Shown: positions 8,515 through 16,543, numbered from the stretch's first letter. The stretch: 24,949 nucleotides of DNA from DYHD01 sp964411065 (GCA_964411065.1 CAYPJO010000022.1:1-24949); one strand, 5' to 3'. Notes: generated from the letters alone by a model not told the origin. Numbers and translations: made by a program.

Positions 8515-9975
8515 CTATTGGTCTATTCTATAATTGGGCGCCTCTTTAGTGATTATAACATTATGAACATGACTCTCCCTCAAACCTGCATTTGTGATCC
8601 TGATAAATCTTGCATTCTTTCTCATTTCTTCGAGATTCCTACAACCACAGTATCCCATTCCCGAGCGAAGTCCACCAACCAATTGATGTACACTATGAGA
8701 AACTGGCCCTCTATAGGGGACTCTACCCTCTACTCCCTCTGGCACGAGCTTTTTCTCATCAACTCCCTCTTGACCATACCTATCCTTAGCACCTTCTTGC
8801 ATTGCTCCTAAAGAGCCCATACCTCTGTACTCTTTATAGGTTCTACCTTGGTAAAGTATTAGTTCTCCTGGCGACTCATCAGTACCTGCGAAAAGGGCCC
8901 CTATCATTACTGAACTAGCCCCTGCTGCAATAGCTTTTACTATGTCTCCAGAATACTTTATTCCGCCATCGGCTATAATAGGTATATTCGCTTTTGATGC
9001 TACTTCATAGCAATTCTTTATAGCAGTTAACTGTGGAACTCCAGCTCCAGCTATTATCCTTGTTGTACATATAGATCCAGGTCCGATACCGACCTTTAAA
9101 GCATCAGCTCGAGCCTCAATAAGCTCAAAAGCCGCCTCTGCTGTAGCTATATTACCAGCTATTACATCGATATCAAAATTGTTTTTAATCTCCTTTAGTG
9201 TCTCAATCACCGCTTTAGAGTGACCATGAGCGGTATCAATGGCAATCACATCAACTCCAGCTTTTACTAATAGTTCGACTCTATGAAGAGCTTCTTGTCC
9301 AACTCCTACAGCTGCTCCAACTCTTAATCTGCCCAAATGATCTTTGCAGGCTAAGGGATATTTCCTTTTTTTTTCGATATCTTTTATAGTGATCAATCCC
9401 TTAAGATTGAAATCATCATCCACAATCGGAAGTTTTTCTATCTTATATTTATGAAGCAACTCCTTAGCCTCTTCTAAGGTTGTTCCCACAGGCGCAGTTA
9501 CAAGTCTCTCACGAGTCATTACTTGAGAGACACTTTTAGCGAGATTGGTTTCAAATCTAAGATCTCTATTAGTAAGGATACCTACAAGTTTGTTATTAAC
9601 AGTGACAGGAACACCTGAAATCTTATATCTTTCCATTAATTTAATTGCCTTAGATATTGGCTCTTCCGGAGAAATGGTGATAGGGTCAACTATCATACCG
9701 CTCTCAGACTTTTTGACCTTATCTACTTCAAATGCCTGCCTTTGAGCCGACATAGCTCTATGTATAATACCGATTCCGCCTTCTCGAGCAATAGCTATAG
9801 CCATATTTGATTCTGTAACGGTATCCATAGCAGCTGTTACTATAGGAATATTTAACAGAATATTTCTTGTAAGGTATGTACTAACATCAACATCTTTTGG
9901 CAATATATCGGATTTTGCAGGTAATAATAAGACATCATCAAATGTTAAACCTAATGGTAAGATATCTTCTAACAT
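8515..9975 (-). CDS. guaB: Inosine-5'-monophosphate dehydrogenase
   Basis: GuaB oxidises IMP to XMP with NAD+, the committed step to GMP. The 486-residue protein has the standard layout: an N-terminal barrel start with LTFDDVLLLP, a tandem CBS (Bateman) module at about 93-205, and the catalytic loop GIGPGSICTTR with Cys303. The C-terminal flap region EGVEGRVPYRGP follows. The start is set by TAAGAGG (complement of 9981-9987), five bases before the ATG. The CBS pair usually binds purine nucleotides and tunes activity in this family. Its stop sits one base before the guaA start, so guaB and guaA form an operon. Confidence 0.97.
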   Translation of the reverse strand: MLEDILPLGLTFDDVLLLPAKSDILPKDVDVSTYLTRNILLNIPIVTAAMDTVTESNMAIAIAREGGIGIIHRAMSAQRQAFEVDKVKKSESGMIVDPITISPEEPISKAIKLMERYKISGVPVTVNNKLVGILTNRDLRFETNLAKSVSQVMTRERLVTAPVGTTLEEAKELLHKYKIEKLPIVDDDFNLKGLITIKDIEKKRKYPLACKDHLGRLRVGAAVGVGQEALHRVELLVKAGVDVIAIDTAHGHSKAVIETLKEIKNNFDIDVIAGNIATAEAAFELIEARADALKVGIGPGSICTTRIIAGAGVPQLTAIKNCYEVASKANIPIIADGGIKYSGDIVKAIAAGASSVMIGALFAGTDESPGELILYQGRTYKEYRGMGSLGAMQEGAKDRYGQEGVDEKKLVPEGVEGRVPYRGPVSHSVHQLVGGLRSGMGYCGCRNLEEMRKNARFIRITNAGLRESHVHNVIITKEAPNYRIDQ

Positions 9976-10003
9976 AAAAACCTCTTAGAAATTATTGTTA
10001 AAA

Positions 10004-10009
10004 ATTATA
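10004..10009 (-). promoter_or_regulatory. Candidate -10 box for guaBA
   Basis: Read on the minus strand the bases form a perfect TATAAT, 28 bases before the guaB ATG. That leaves room for a short leader with the Shine-Dalgarno. The -35 region is poor (ATGAGC at 17-base spacing). Position in the 67-base space after queE suggests guaBA has its own promoter besides any read-through. Confidence 0.4.
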
Positions 10010-10042
10010 ACATTTTTTGATAGTTAGCTCATGAGTTTTTTA

Positions 10043-10681
10043 TCAGACACCTCTTAAGTCTTCACCAAAGATATATTTATGAAGCTGTATATTGAGTCTT
10101 ACAGGGAGTTTATCTTCGATAATCCAATGTGCCAATATATTTGGAGGAAGTAACTTATAAGTTGGAGAAAAAAGGATTTTGCATCTGTTAAGCAACTTGT
10201 GGGTCTCTATAAACTTTCTTGCCCATTCATAATCCTTTCTGTCTGTTAACACAAATTTGATTTCGTCATCTTTTTTAATAAAATCCAGATTTTCTAAAAG
10301 CATTCTCTCATGCATCCCACTACCAGGAGTTTTAATATCCATTATGATAACAGCTTCCGGATTAACACTTTTTATATCTAAACTTCCATTAGTTTCAATT
10401 AAAACCTTTAAGCCATCTTTAATCAATGTATCAATAAAGGGTAATACTGCGTTAGATTGTAGAAGGGGCTCGCCTCCAGTAATTTCAATAAGTCCAATTC
10501 CATAGTTCTTTATTATTTTATATATTTCTTCTTCTGAAATTTCTGTGCCTGCATCATATGAATAGGAGGTATCGCAATAGGAACATCTGAGATTACACCC
10601 AGATAATCTTATAAAGACACAGGGTAGACCAACATAGGAAGATTCTCCCTGAATACTTGCAAATATTTCACAGACTTTCAT
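10043..10681 (-). CDS. queE: 7-carboxy-7-deazaguanine synthase (radical SAM)
   Basis: QueE rearranges 6-carboxytetrahydropterin to 7-carboxy-7-deazaguanine, the ring-contracting step to queuosine, using SAM and a [4Fe-4S] cluster. The 212-residue protein starts with EIFASIQGES, typical of QueE. It has the cluster-binding CX3CX2C as Cys29, Cys33 and Cys36 (GCNLRCSYC), and the SAM-binding EITGGEPLLQ. The length is in the normal range for the compact radical SAM core of this family. Its ATG directly follows the stop of the upstream HD-domain gene with no base between, so the two are co-translated. No other queuosine gene (queC, queD, queF, tgt) is in the window. Confidence 0.92.
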   Translation of the reverse strand: MKVCEIFASIQGESSYVGLPCVFIRLSGCNLRCSYCDTSYSYDAGTEISEEEIYKIIKNYGIGLIEITGGEPLLQSNAVLPFIDTLIKDGLKVLIETNGSLDIKSVNPEAVIIMDIKTPGSGMHERMLLENLDFIKKDDEIKFVLTDRKDYEWARKFIETHKLLNRCKILFSPTYKLLPPNILAHWIIEDKLPVRLNIQLHKYIFGEDLRGV

Positions 10682-11284
10682 TTAGACACTCTTATGATTT
10701 CTTTCTTTGAAAAGGACTAACCACTCATCAAAAAGCTTTACTTTTTCTGCACCATATTTAGCAAGCATTGCTTTTATCTGGCTTATGGGCTTTGGTGTGT
10801 ATAACCATCTGTCATTTTTTGAGAAAAACTTGTCCGCAAAGCATATTATTTTTTCCTCAAGACTTATAGGGACTGCATCTCTTAGAGGTAGAGGTAGAGC
10901 TTTTTTCATAATCTCTTCTAAGGCTATCCCCATTCCCACATGTCTCTCACAAATCAGGGCATGCTTTGGTAATCCCTCACTTTCCAGTAACTCCCTCCCT
11001 AAAAATCCGTGACATATATATGGGAAATTACCAAAACATTGCAAGGCAGGCATATGGGTTTTAAAGACACCTATATCATGTAACATTGCAGCTTCTTCAA
11101 TAAGCTCATAATCTGGATTTAGATGGTGCAACTTATGGGCAATCTCTAAAGCCTTTTTAGCCACACATCTACCATGGTTAACGATTAATTTATAAAGATA
11201 AGAGTCTGGATTGTAATATTTCTCAATTATATAGAGAGTATTAATAGGCATTTTTATAGAATAATACTTGCAGAATTTTTTCAA
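10682..11284 (-). CDS. HD-domain metal-dependent phosphohydrolase, substrate unknown
   Basis: A 200-residue soluble protein with the HD signature: His37, His69-Asp70 (MLHDIG), His92, His115 and Asp151. This ligand set suits a one- or two-metal phosphohydrolase of the HDIG type. The substrate cannot be read from the sequence. Its stop touches the queE start, so the pair is an operon. A role on a nucleotide or pterin intermediate would be a guess from context. The listed start is a TTG without a ribosome site. The first ATG, at residue 12 (position 11251), also lacks one but would give the more ordinary start codon, so the N-terminus is uncertain. The 240 bases upstream, to the EamA gene, show no convincing signal. 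Confidence 0.75.
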   Translation of the reverse strand: MKKFCKYYSIKMPINTLYIIEKYYNPDSYLYKLIVNHGRCVAKKALEIAHKLHHLNPDYELIEEAAMLHDIGVFKTHMPALQCFGNFPYICHGFLGRELLESEGLPKHALICERHVGMGIALEEIMKKALPLPLRDAVPISLEEKIICFADKFFSKNDRWLYTPKPISQIKAMLAKYGAEKVKLFDEWLVLFKERNHKSV

Positions 11285-11524
11285 ATAGTTGAATAATGTT
11301 TGATTAAAATATTTAGTCTCGATTAGCTCTTTCTATTTAAAGGCATACTTAGTAATCTTTTTCCTATTTACACCTTTTTAATCTCTAATTAATCACTTTA
11401 TTTAATAAAAAAATTCAGTTCTTTTTTTGCAGTTCTTAGAAAAACACCAAACATTCTCTCTTAAGTGAATTCTTATGATCCTCATTGTACTTTTATTTAT
11501 AATAACAACTCTGTTTACAGAATG

Positions 11525-12373
11525 TTATGAATGCTTGCCTATGCTAAGATATCCAGAAAAAAGTATCATAATTCCACCTATTATAACGTTGTAGGTAACT
11601 ATTTCATCTAAAAAAAACACCCCTAATATGATTGCGCTTACTGGTTCGAGATAGCCTAAAATAGCAGTTTTATTAGCTGTGACATATTTCATACCATTGA
11701 AATACAAAATAGGAGCCAATGTAGAATGAACTACGCCTACTACTACAAAAGCCCAGAGCATAGACATGAAGTTTGTAGGTATTTCAATAAACGGTAGAAG
11801 TATAAAAGAAATTACCACATTTTGTGAAAAGGTTATTATTATAGGGTTAAAGTTCTGAGCAAAAAACCTAAGTATGATTATGAGGACTCCATAAGCAATT
11901 CCTGATATAAGACCTGCTATTATCCCATATGTGTTTTTATCTCCAGCAAAGAGAAGCTTGATAAATTCAACTACTGAAATATCAAGCATGATCCATAGTC
12001 CTACAGTAGCTACAGCAATGGCTATAAATATCTTTATGGTTAAATTTTCCTTCAAAAAAATGGGAGCTAATACTGCCACTACTATTGGAGCGGTATAGTG
12101 AGTTAAAACTGCATTGGCTATGGAAGTGTTTTGATAGGAATAGAAGAATGTATAACTATTAATAAGAGAAATGGGTCCAATAACTAAAAAATATAATAAC
12201 TCTTTTTTCTTAGGAATTGTTTTACGAACAGATTGTTTTAAAAAAAAGGTGCCTATCAGGATAGATGATATAAGGCATGATGAAAAGATCAATAGATGGG
12301 GAGGGGCTCCCGAAAGCCTGATTATAATTCCTAAGGAACTCCAAAGTAGTATGGCAATAACTATATATATCAT
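11525..12373 (-). CDS. EamA/DMT-family transporter
   Basis: A 282-residue, very hydrophobic protein with about ten predicted membrane segments in two similar halves, as in the drug/metabolite transporter superfamily (EamA repeat). The first half begins IAILLWSSLGIIIRLSG and includes SYQNTSIANAVLTHYTAPIVVAVLAPIFLKE (given as two parts of the family signature). The second half includes VVGVVHSTLAPILYFNGM and LGYLEPVSAIILGVFFLDE, the typical conserved ends. The cargo is unknown; family members export amino acids, metabolites or drugs. There is no clear Shine-Dalgarno. A TATAAT on the minus strand (12387-12392) would put transcription only a few bases before the ATG. Confidence 0.85.
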   Translation of the reverse strand: MIYIVIAILLWSSLGIIIRLSGAPPHLLIFSSCLISSILIGTFFLKQSVRKTIPKKKELLYFLVIGPISLINSYTFFYSYQNTSIANAVLTHYTAPIVVAVLAPIFLKENLTIKIFIAIAVATVGLWIMLDISVVEFIKLLFAGDKNTYGIIAGLISGIAYGVLIIILRFFAQNFNPIIITFSQNVVISFILLPFIEIPTNFMSMLWAFVVVGVVHSTLAPILYFNGMKYVTANKTAILGYLEPVSAIILGVFFLDEIVTYNVIIGGIMILFSGYLSIGKHS

Positions 12374-12685
12374 AGCCCAATAATTTATTATAGTCTATTA
12401 AAGTTAGACTTCATTTAAGAAATTTTATGGGGTGCAATAATTTAGGAGTAAAATGAGGACTTATTCATTATATGCGGTAGTTAGGACAATAAATCTAAGA
12501 ATTTAAATTAATAAAAATTTTGAATTAGCAAATCCTATATTTACCGTCGCTCTTTAATCGATATTTTTTAGCAAAAGTACCCATAAAGGCATTCTTGAAA
12601 AGTAAGAAACCTATCTCTTTGTTTTGCCGAAGATTTTAGTAAGCTTATAAGTTATAAGAGATTTTTAGTTTGAACTTTTGAAGTT
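12374..12685. other. Intergenic region between the EamA transporter and the crotonase
   Basis: This 312-base AT-rich stretch contains the likely EamA promoter: TATAAT on the minus strand at 12387-12392. A perfect 6-base inverted repeat (AGTCTA at 12392-12397, TAGACT at 12405-12410) overlaps the promoter spacer and could be an operator. On the plus strand TAGGAG at 12443-12448 precedes a 17-codon reading frame at 12453-12506. No RNA gene or terminator was recognised. Confidence 0.4.
12453..12506 (+). CDS. Possible 17-residue small ORF
   Basis: An ATG with a well-placed ribosome site (AGGAG five bases upstream) opens 17 codons ending in TAA, encoding MRTYSLYAVVRTINLRI. It lies antisense to its neighbours in an intergenic space and no plus-strand gene follows. 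It resembles no family I know. It may simply be chance in AT-rich DNA. Confidence 0.15.
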   Translation: MRTYSLYAVVRTINLRI

Positions 12686-13465
12686 TTATCTCTGTTTCCA
12701 CACAGGATTTCTCTTCTCAAAAAATGCCTTAATACCCTCTTGAGCATCCTCAGTAGTGCAGAGACGGGCAAAGGCTTCATTCATGTAATCAAAGGCTCTA
12801 TAATAATCCATATCTTCTGCAATGTAAAAGGCTTTTTTTGCAAGACGAAGAGCAAGAGGACTCTTTTTAGCTAATTGAAAAGCCCATTTACGAGTCTCTG
12901 ATTCTAAATCCGATTGGGGGAATACACGATTGATAAGCCCCATCTCGAAAGCCTCTTTAGCACTAATTAGTTCACCAAAGAATAATAACTCAAGGGCTCT
13001 TTTCCTGCCAATAGAACGAGCTAGAGGGATAACTGGACCTATACAATTAAGACCAACTTTGATTGCAGTTAATCCAATTCTTGCATTCTCAGATGCCGTA
13101 GCGAGATCAGAAGCTGCAACTAAACCGGCACCATTAGCTGCAGCAACTCCATGAACTTGAGCGATAACAGGTTTACTTATTTTGCTTATAGCAATTAAAG
13201 GCTTCTCCATACAGTCTATCCATTCACGATATTCCAAAGCAGTTTTATTAGAAAAATCACTTATGTCAATACCAGCACAAAAGACTTTTCCAGCACCTTT
13301 AATAATAATAACTCTTACTTTATCATCTTTATCCAGTTCGTAGAGAGCCCTATCAAGCTCTTTTGCAAGAGGAACATTGAAAGTGTTTAGATTATTAGGG
13401 CGGTTTAATGTTATCTCAGCAATATAATCATCCCCTATACTAACAATTAAGTTTTCGTACTCCAT
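12686..13465 (-). CDS. Crotonase-superfamily protein (enoyl-CoA hydratase/isomerase-like) without catalytic Glu pair
   Basis: A 259-residue protein of the crotonase fold that binds acyl-CoA. The oxyanion-hole segments are FCAGIDISDF (around Gly65) and HGVAAANGAG (around Gly112). The C-terminal trimerisation part ends AFFEKRNPVW, as usual in this family. In rat enoyl-CoA hydratase numbering the two catalytic residues Glu144 and Glu164 correspond here to Gly114 and Ala134. Related GGAGLV-type members also lack the first Glu but generally keep the second, so loss of both is unusual. Simple hydration is therefore doubtful; isomerisation, decarboxylation, hydrolysis or a binding role are open. A strong AAGGAGGAGG precedes the ATG. 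It lies downstream of the dsr terminator and appears to be a separate transcription unit. Confidence 0.85.
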   Translation of the reverse strand: MEYENLIVSIGDDYIAEITLNRPNNLNTFNVPLAKELDRALYELDKDDKVRVIIIKGAGKVFCAGIDISDFSNKTALEYREWIDCMEKPLIAISKISKPVIAQVHGVAAANGAGLVAASDLATASENARIGLTAIKVGLNCIGPVIPLARSIGRKRALELLFFGELISAKEAFEMGLINRVFPQSDLESETRKWAFQLAKKSPLALRLAKKAFYIAEDMDYYRAFDYMNEAFARLCTTEDAQEGIKAFFEKRNPVWKQR

Positions 13466-13640
13466 CTTCCTCCTCCTTGTATTGTTGTTAGAAACTGAGG
13501 CGAGGCAAATTAACTACTTTCTGTATTATTTGTTTGCATAATTGTATCATCTCTTTCAAAAAAACTCATAGACTAAACTTTTTTGAAAATTTAAATATCC
13601 TCTGAGGCACTTAAAAGTACTAACTAACTTATTTAAAAGC

Positions 13641-13680
13641 AAAAAAGAGCAAGCTACTTAACATCTTCAGCTTGCTCTTT
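13641..13680 (-). terminator. Rho-independent terminator of the dsr operon
   Basis: A perfect 12-base stem pairs 13644-13655 (AAAGAGCAAGCT) with 13669-13680 (AGCTTGCTCTTT), with a 13-base loop. Read on the minus strand it is followed by TTTTTT inside a T-rich tract. It sits about 45 bases after the dsrD stop. Confidence 0.85.
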
Positions 13681-13723
13681 ATGTAAAAATACTCAATATC
13701 AAATATTTTATTGGATCTAAAAG

Positions 13724-13972
13724 CTATTTTATCATTCCCTTTTCTCTCAAATACTCTTCGCTTGGAATCTCGACAGAACTTGCACCACCTGTATAAGAAT
13801 AACAGAGCTTACCTTCTTCGATAAGATCCCTCAAAACCTTCTTTACTTTGTCTTTGTCAGCACTTAGTTCTTCAGAAGCTATCCTTATGACATCTTTTTC
13901 TTTAAGTTTCTTTTTACCTTTTGCCTTCTCTAAGATTTCAAATATTTTGCTTTTGATCGCTTCGGTATCCAT
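13724..13972 (-). CDS. dsrD: Dissimilatory sulfite reductase-associated protein DsrD
   Basis: DsrD is a small soluble winged-helix protein found with DsrAB in organisms using the enzyme in the reductive direction. It has been reported to activate DsrAB rather than to bind DNA. The 82-residue protein is close to the usual length of about 78 and is rich in Lys and Glu. It has EKDVIRIASEEL, KVLRDLIEEGKLCYSYTGG and the C-terminal YLREKG expected of the family. The identification rests on size, sequence and position directly behind dsrB. AGGTGA five bases before the ATG sets the start. A 97-base spacer from dsrB holds a terminator-like hairpin and a possible promoter, so dsrD may be made at a different level from dsrAB. 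Confidence 0.88.
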   Translation of the reverse strand: MDTEAIKSKIFEILEKAKGKKKLKEKDVIRIASEELSADKDKVKKVLRDLIEEGKLCYSYTGGASSVEIPSEEYLREKGMIK

Positions 13973-14005
13973 CTACTCACCTCATCTGTATAAAATTGAT
14001 TAAAT

Positions 14006-14011
14006 ATTATA
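14006..14011 (-). promoter_or_regulatory. Possible -10 box for dsrD
   Basis: TATAAT on the minus strand, inside the 12-base palindrome ATATTATAATAT (14004-14015), lies between the dsrB hairpin and the dsrD ribosome site. The -35 at 17-base spacing is weak (TTATTA). AT-rich sequence makes chance matches likely. Confidence 0.3.
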
Positions 14012-14033
14012 ATATTGTTTTCATAAAATAATA

Positions 14034-14067
14034 AAGGGGTTAGCAGAAAAGGCTCTGCCAACCCCTT
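14034..14067 (-). terminator. Terminator or attenuator hairpin between dsrB and dsrD
   Basis: A 14-base stem pairs 14034-14047 with 14054-14067 around a 6-base loop. On the plus strand there is one A/C mismatch. In minus-strand RNA that position is a G-U pair, so the stem is unbroken only in the dsr transcript. It begins seven bases after the dsrB stop and is followed by TTATTATTTTAT. Confidence 0.75.
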
Positions 14068-14074
14068 CTTTTTC

Positions 14075-15145
14075 TTACCACTTAAAGGTTGAAGCAGTCC
14101 TAAATGTCTCGCGAGCAAAGGTAAAGTCGTCAATATGTTGGTAAGTAAACTCTATCCCTGTTAATTTAAAGAACCTTTCCCAACCAATTCTTTCAATCCA
14201 CTCGCCAAGTCTTTCGAATTTCCTAGCATCCTTAGCATAGGTCTCCAGAATGAGCTTTATTGCAGCGATTGCCTTTGGCCATCTGGGAGGATCGTTTGAG
14301 ATATATGGTATGACTACCTTAGAGAATTTAGGATTTGATCGTAAGCTTCCCACCTTTCCACCTACCACTATAGCAACTCCGTCTCTTTCAGCATCTTTTA
14401 TTGGAATAGCAGGACACACAGTGAAACAGTTACCACAATACATGCATTTTTCAGCCTTAATCTTTACACTCTTTGTTGCAGGATCAGGACTGATGGCACC
14501 TGTAGGACATGAAGCAATAGTGGTTGGTAATTCACACATATTTTTAAATGCATCGGCATCAACAGTTGGAACCTTTGTATGAACAGCAACAACTGCAATA
14601 TCGGAACAGTGAACAGCTCCACACATGTTGACACAACATGCCACTGCTAATCTTACCTTGTTTGGAAGTTCTTTTTCTGAGAAATACTCAAAGAGAGCAT
14701 CCATAATGCACTTGACAAGTCCTGAAGCATCAGTGCAAGCACTATGACAATGGATCCATCCCTGAGTATGAACAGGGTTACTTACTCTGTACCCTATACC
14801 GCCGATAGCATAACCTTTGCTCTTAAGCTCATCTTGTAAGGGGTTTAATTTCCCCTCATCGGAGACCAAAAACTCTATATTATTTCTTGAAGTGAACCTA
14901 AGAAAGCCATCACAATATTTATCTGCTATAGAACAAATTTCTCGAATCGTATCGGTTGCTAATAAACGGGGACTCCCTACTCTAACAGAGTAAATCTTCT
15001 CGCCGGTTTCTCCAACATGCACCATTACTCCAGGTGCAATCTGCTCATGGTATCTCCAGTTACCATAATTATTTTTGATCACCGGGGGTAAAAACTGTTC
15101 ATAATGAGGTGGGCCTATATCCGTTCTTCTTTGTGGTGCTGACAT
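14075..15145 (-). CDS. dsrB: Dissimilatory sulfite reductase beta subunit
   Basis: DsrB forms the cytoplasmic alpha2beta2 sulfite reductase with DsrA and is needed for reduction of sulfite, with DsrC as the usual sulfur carrier. The 356-residue protein has the N-terminal FLPPVIKNNYGNW segment. It has a cluster/sirohaem region with GWIHCHSACTDASG and AVACCVNMCGAVHCSD, and a ferredoxin insert with complete CX2CX2CX3CP (KCMYCGNCFTVCP). The C-terminal FTFARETFRTASTFKW is typical. AAGGAGGAGG (complement of 15151-15160) fixes the start. The gene follows dsrA after 40 bases. Confidence 0.96.
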   Translation of the reverse strand: MSAPQRRTDIGPPHYEQFLPPVIKNNYGNWRYHEQIAPGVMVHVGETGEKIYSVRVGSPRLLATDTIREICSIADKYCDGFLRFTSRNNIEFLVSDEGKLNPLQDELKSKGYAIGGIGYRVSNPVHTQGWIHCHSACTDASGLVKCIMDALFEYFSEKELPNKVRLAVACCVNMCGAVHCSDIAVVAVHTKVPTVDADAFKNMCELPTTIASCPTGAISPDPATKSVKIKAEKCMYCGNCFTVCPAIPIKDAERDGVAIVVGGKVGSLRSNPKFSKVVIPYISNDPPRWPKAIAAIKLILETYAKDARKFERLGEWIERIGWERFFKLTGIEFTYQHIDDFTFARETFRTASTFKW

Positions 15146-15185
15146 TATTTCCTCCTCCTTCTATAAATTTATTTCCTCATAATCT

Positions 15186-16418
15186 TTAAAATTTATATTT
15201 CCCTGTTTTCTTTTCTTCAGCTTCTTTAGTTTTGATATTTTCTATGTCCTGTTCAGTAAAGAACCAGAATGGATCTCTTCTGGGTTCTTTTACTTGCTGT
15301 GGCTGAGGTGGAACTCCTATATACTCTAAGAATGATCTCATGCCAACTCTTTCGATGACCTCACCTATTCTTTCACGAGGCTTACCATTTTCATCCCACC
15401 ATTCAGTCATTTTACGGACTAAATCTTTAATCTCATCGTAAGGCTTTTCAACTTTTATAAAGGGGACAATAACCCATGATAAAAGGGCACCTACTACAAT
15501 GGGAGCCTTGCTACCAATGCATATAGTAGCTCCCTTTTCATCGCCAGGCTTTAAAGCCTTAGTCATTTTTGATATGCAGTGCATACAGCGATTACAATTT
15601 TCATTATCGATCGTGAGAGTCGTGCCATCCCAGCTCATACATTCTGTTGGGCACATATCAATTACCCATTTTTGAATGTCAAAACCATTTTTAACATAAT
15701 TTCTAACTTCGTCTTGATCTATTTTAATATCACCTTTCCACGTTCCAATTATAGAACAATCAGCACGGGCAATAGCGGCAACACAATCGCAGGCACAGCC
15801 TGCAATCTTTATTTTGAATTTGTATGGCCATGCAGGTCTATGCAACTCATCTTGAAACTCCTGTGTTAACTGATAACATAATTCGAGAGTGTCGATATTA
15901 GACCACTCACACCTTGCAGGGCCTACACAACAGCTTGGGGTTCTCATTGCTGAACCTGAACCACCCAAATCCCATCCTCTTGAAGAGAGCTCTGCGAAAA
16001 TATCCTCCAATGCTTCTGTTCTTGTACCAAGAAGGATAATATCGCCAGTTGAACCATGTAGATTAGTTAATCCGCTACCATATTTGTCCCATATATCACA
16101 AATTGTTCGTAAGGCATCGGATGTATAAAACCAAGCACTGGGTTGATTGACTCTGACAGTATGAAAATGGGCTACCCCAGGAAATTCTTCTGGTATCGAA
16201 CTGTATCTCCCTATTACACCTCCTCCATAACCTCTTACCCCAACAATTCCACCATGTTTCCAATAACCAATCTTTGTTCTGTAAGACTTCTCAAGCACAC
16301 CGAGTTCATCTGCAGCCATATCATTTTTTTCAGCACATTTTTTTATCTCTTTAACAAAACTTGGCCACGGACCCTTCTCGAGCTCGTCTAACAGAGGAGT
16401 ATCATACTTCTTTGGCAT
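15186..16418 (-). CDS. dsrA: Dissimilatory sulfite reductase alpha subunit
   Basis: DsrA carries the catalytic sirohaem-[4Fe-4S] site of dissimilatory sulfite reductase. The 410-residue protein keeps all four cluster ligands: CX5C as Cys164 and Cys170 (CCVGPARC) and CX3C as Cys208 and Cys212 (CACDC). A ferredoxin-like insert follows with MCPTECMSWDG and NCNRCMHC. The C-terminal PRRDPFWFFTEQDIE is characteristic. The length is slightly shorter than the 418-437 residues I recall from well-known DsrA proteins, with no visible internal loss. AAGGAGG (complement of 16424-16430) precedes the ATG. The assembly gap begins only 25 bases upstream, so the promoter is not visible with certainty. Confidence 0.97.
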   Translation of the reverse strand: MPKKYDTPLLDELEKGPWPSFVKEIKKCAEKNDMAADELGVLEKSYRTKIGYWKHGGIVGVRGYGGGVIGRYSSIPEEFPGVAHFHTVRVNQPSAWFYTSDALRTICDIWDKYGSGLTNLHGSTGDIILLGTRTEALEDIFAELSSRGWDLGGSGSAMRTPSCCVGPARCEWSNIDTLELCYQLTQEFQDELHRPAWPYKFKIKIAGCACDCVAAIARADCSIIGTWKGDIKIDQDEVRNYVKNGFDIQKWVIDMCPTECMSWDGTTLTIDNENCNRCMHCISKMTKALKPGDEKGATICIGSKAPIVVGALLSWVIVPFIKVEKPYDEIKDLVRKMTEWWDENGKPRERIGEVIERVGMRSFLEYIGVPPQPQQVKEPRRDPFWFFTEQDIENIKTKEAEEKKTGKYKF

Positions 16419-16443
16419 AAAAACCTCCTTACATTATTAATAC

Positions 16444-16543
16444 NNNNNNNNNNNNNNNNNNNNNNNNNNNNNNNNNNNNNNNNNNNNNNNNNNNNNNNNN
16501 NNNNNNNNNNNNNNNNNNNNNNNNNNNNNNNNNNNNNNNNNNN
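16444..16543. other. Assembly gap (100 N) with identical 14-base flanks
   Basis: Exactly 100 N separate two contigs. The 14 bases before it (16430-16443, TACATTATTAATAC) are identical to the 14 bases after it (16544-16557). The contig ends therefore probably overlap, and little or no sequence may be missing. Confidence 0.95.

Noticed and set aside
13930..14133. 67-codon minus-strand frame bridging dsrB and dsrD
   Set aside because: It runs out of frame through the end of dsrB, the terminator hairpin and the start of dsrD; the translated hairpin gives a nonsense Lys/Leu-rich stretch.
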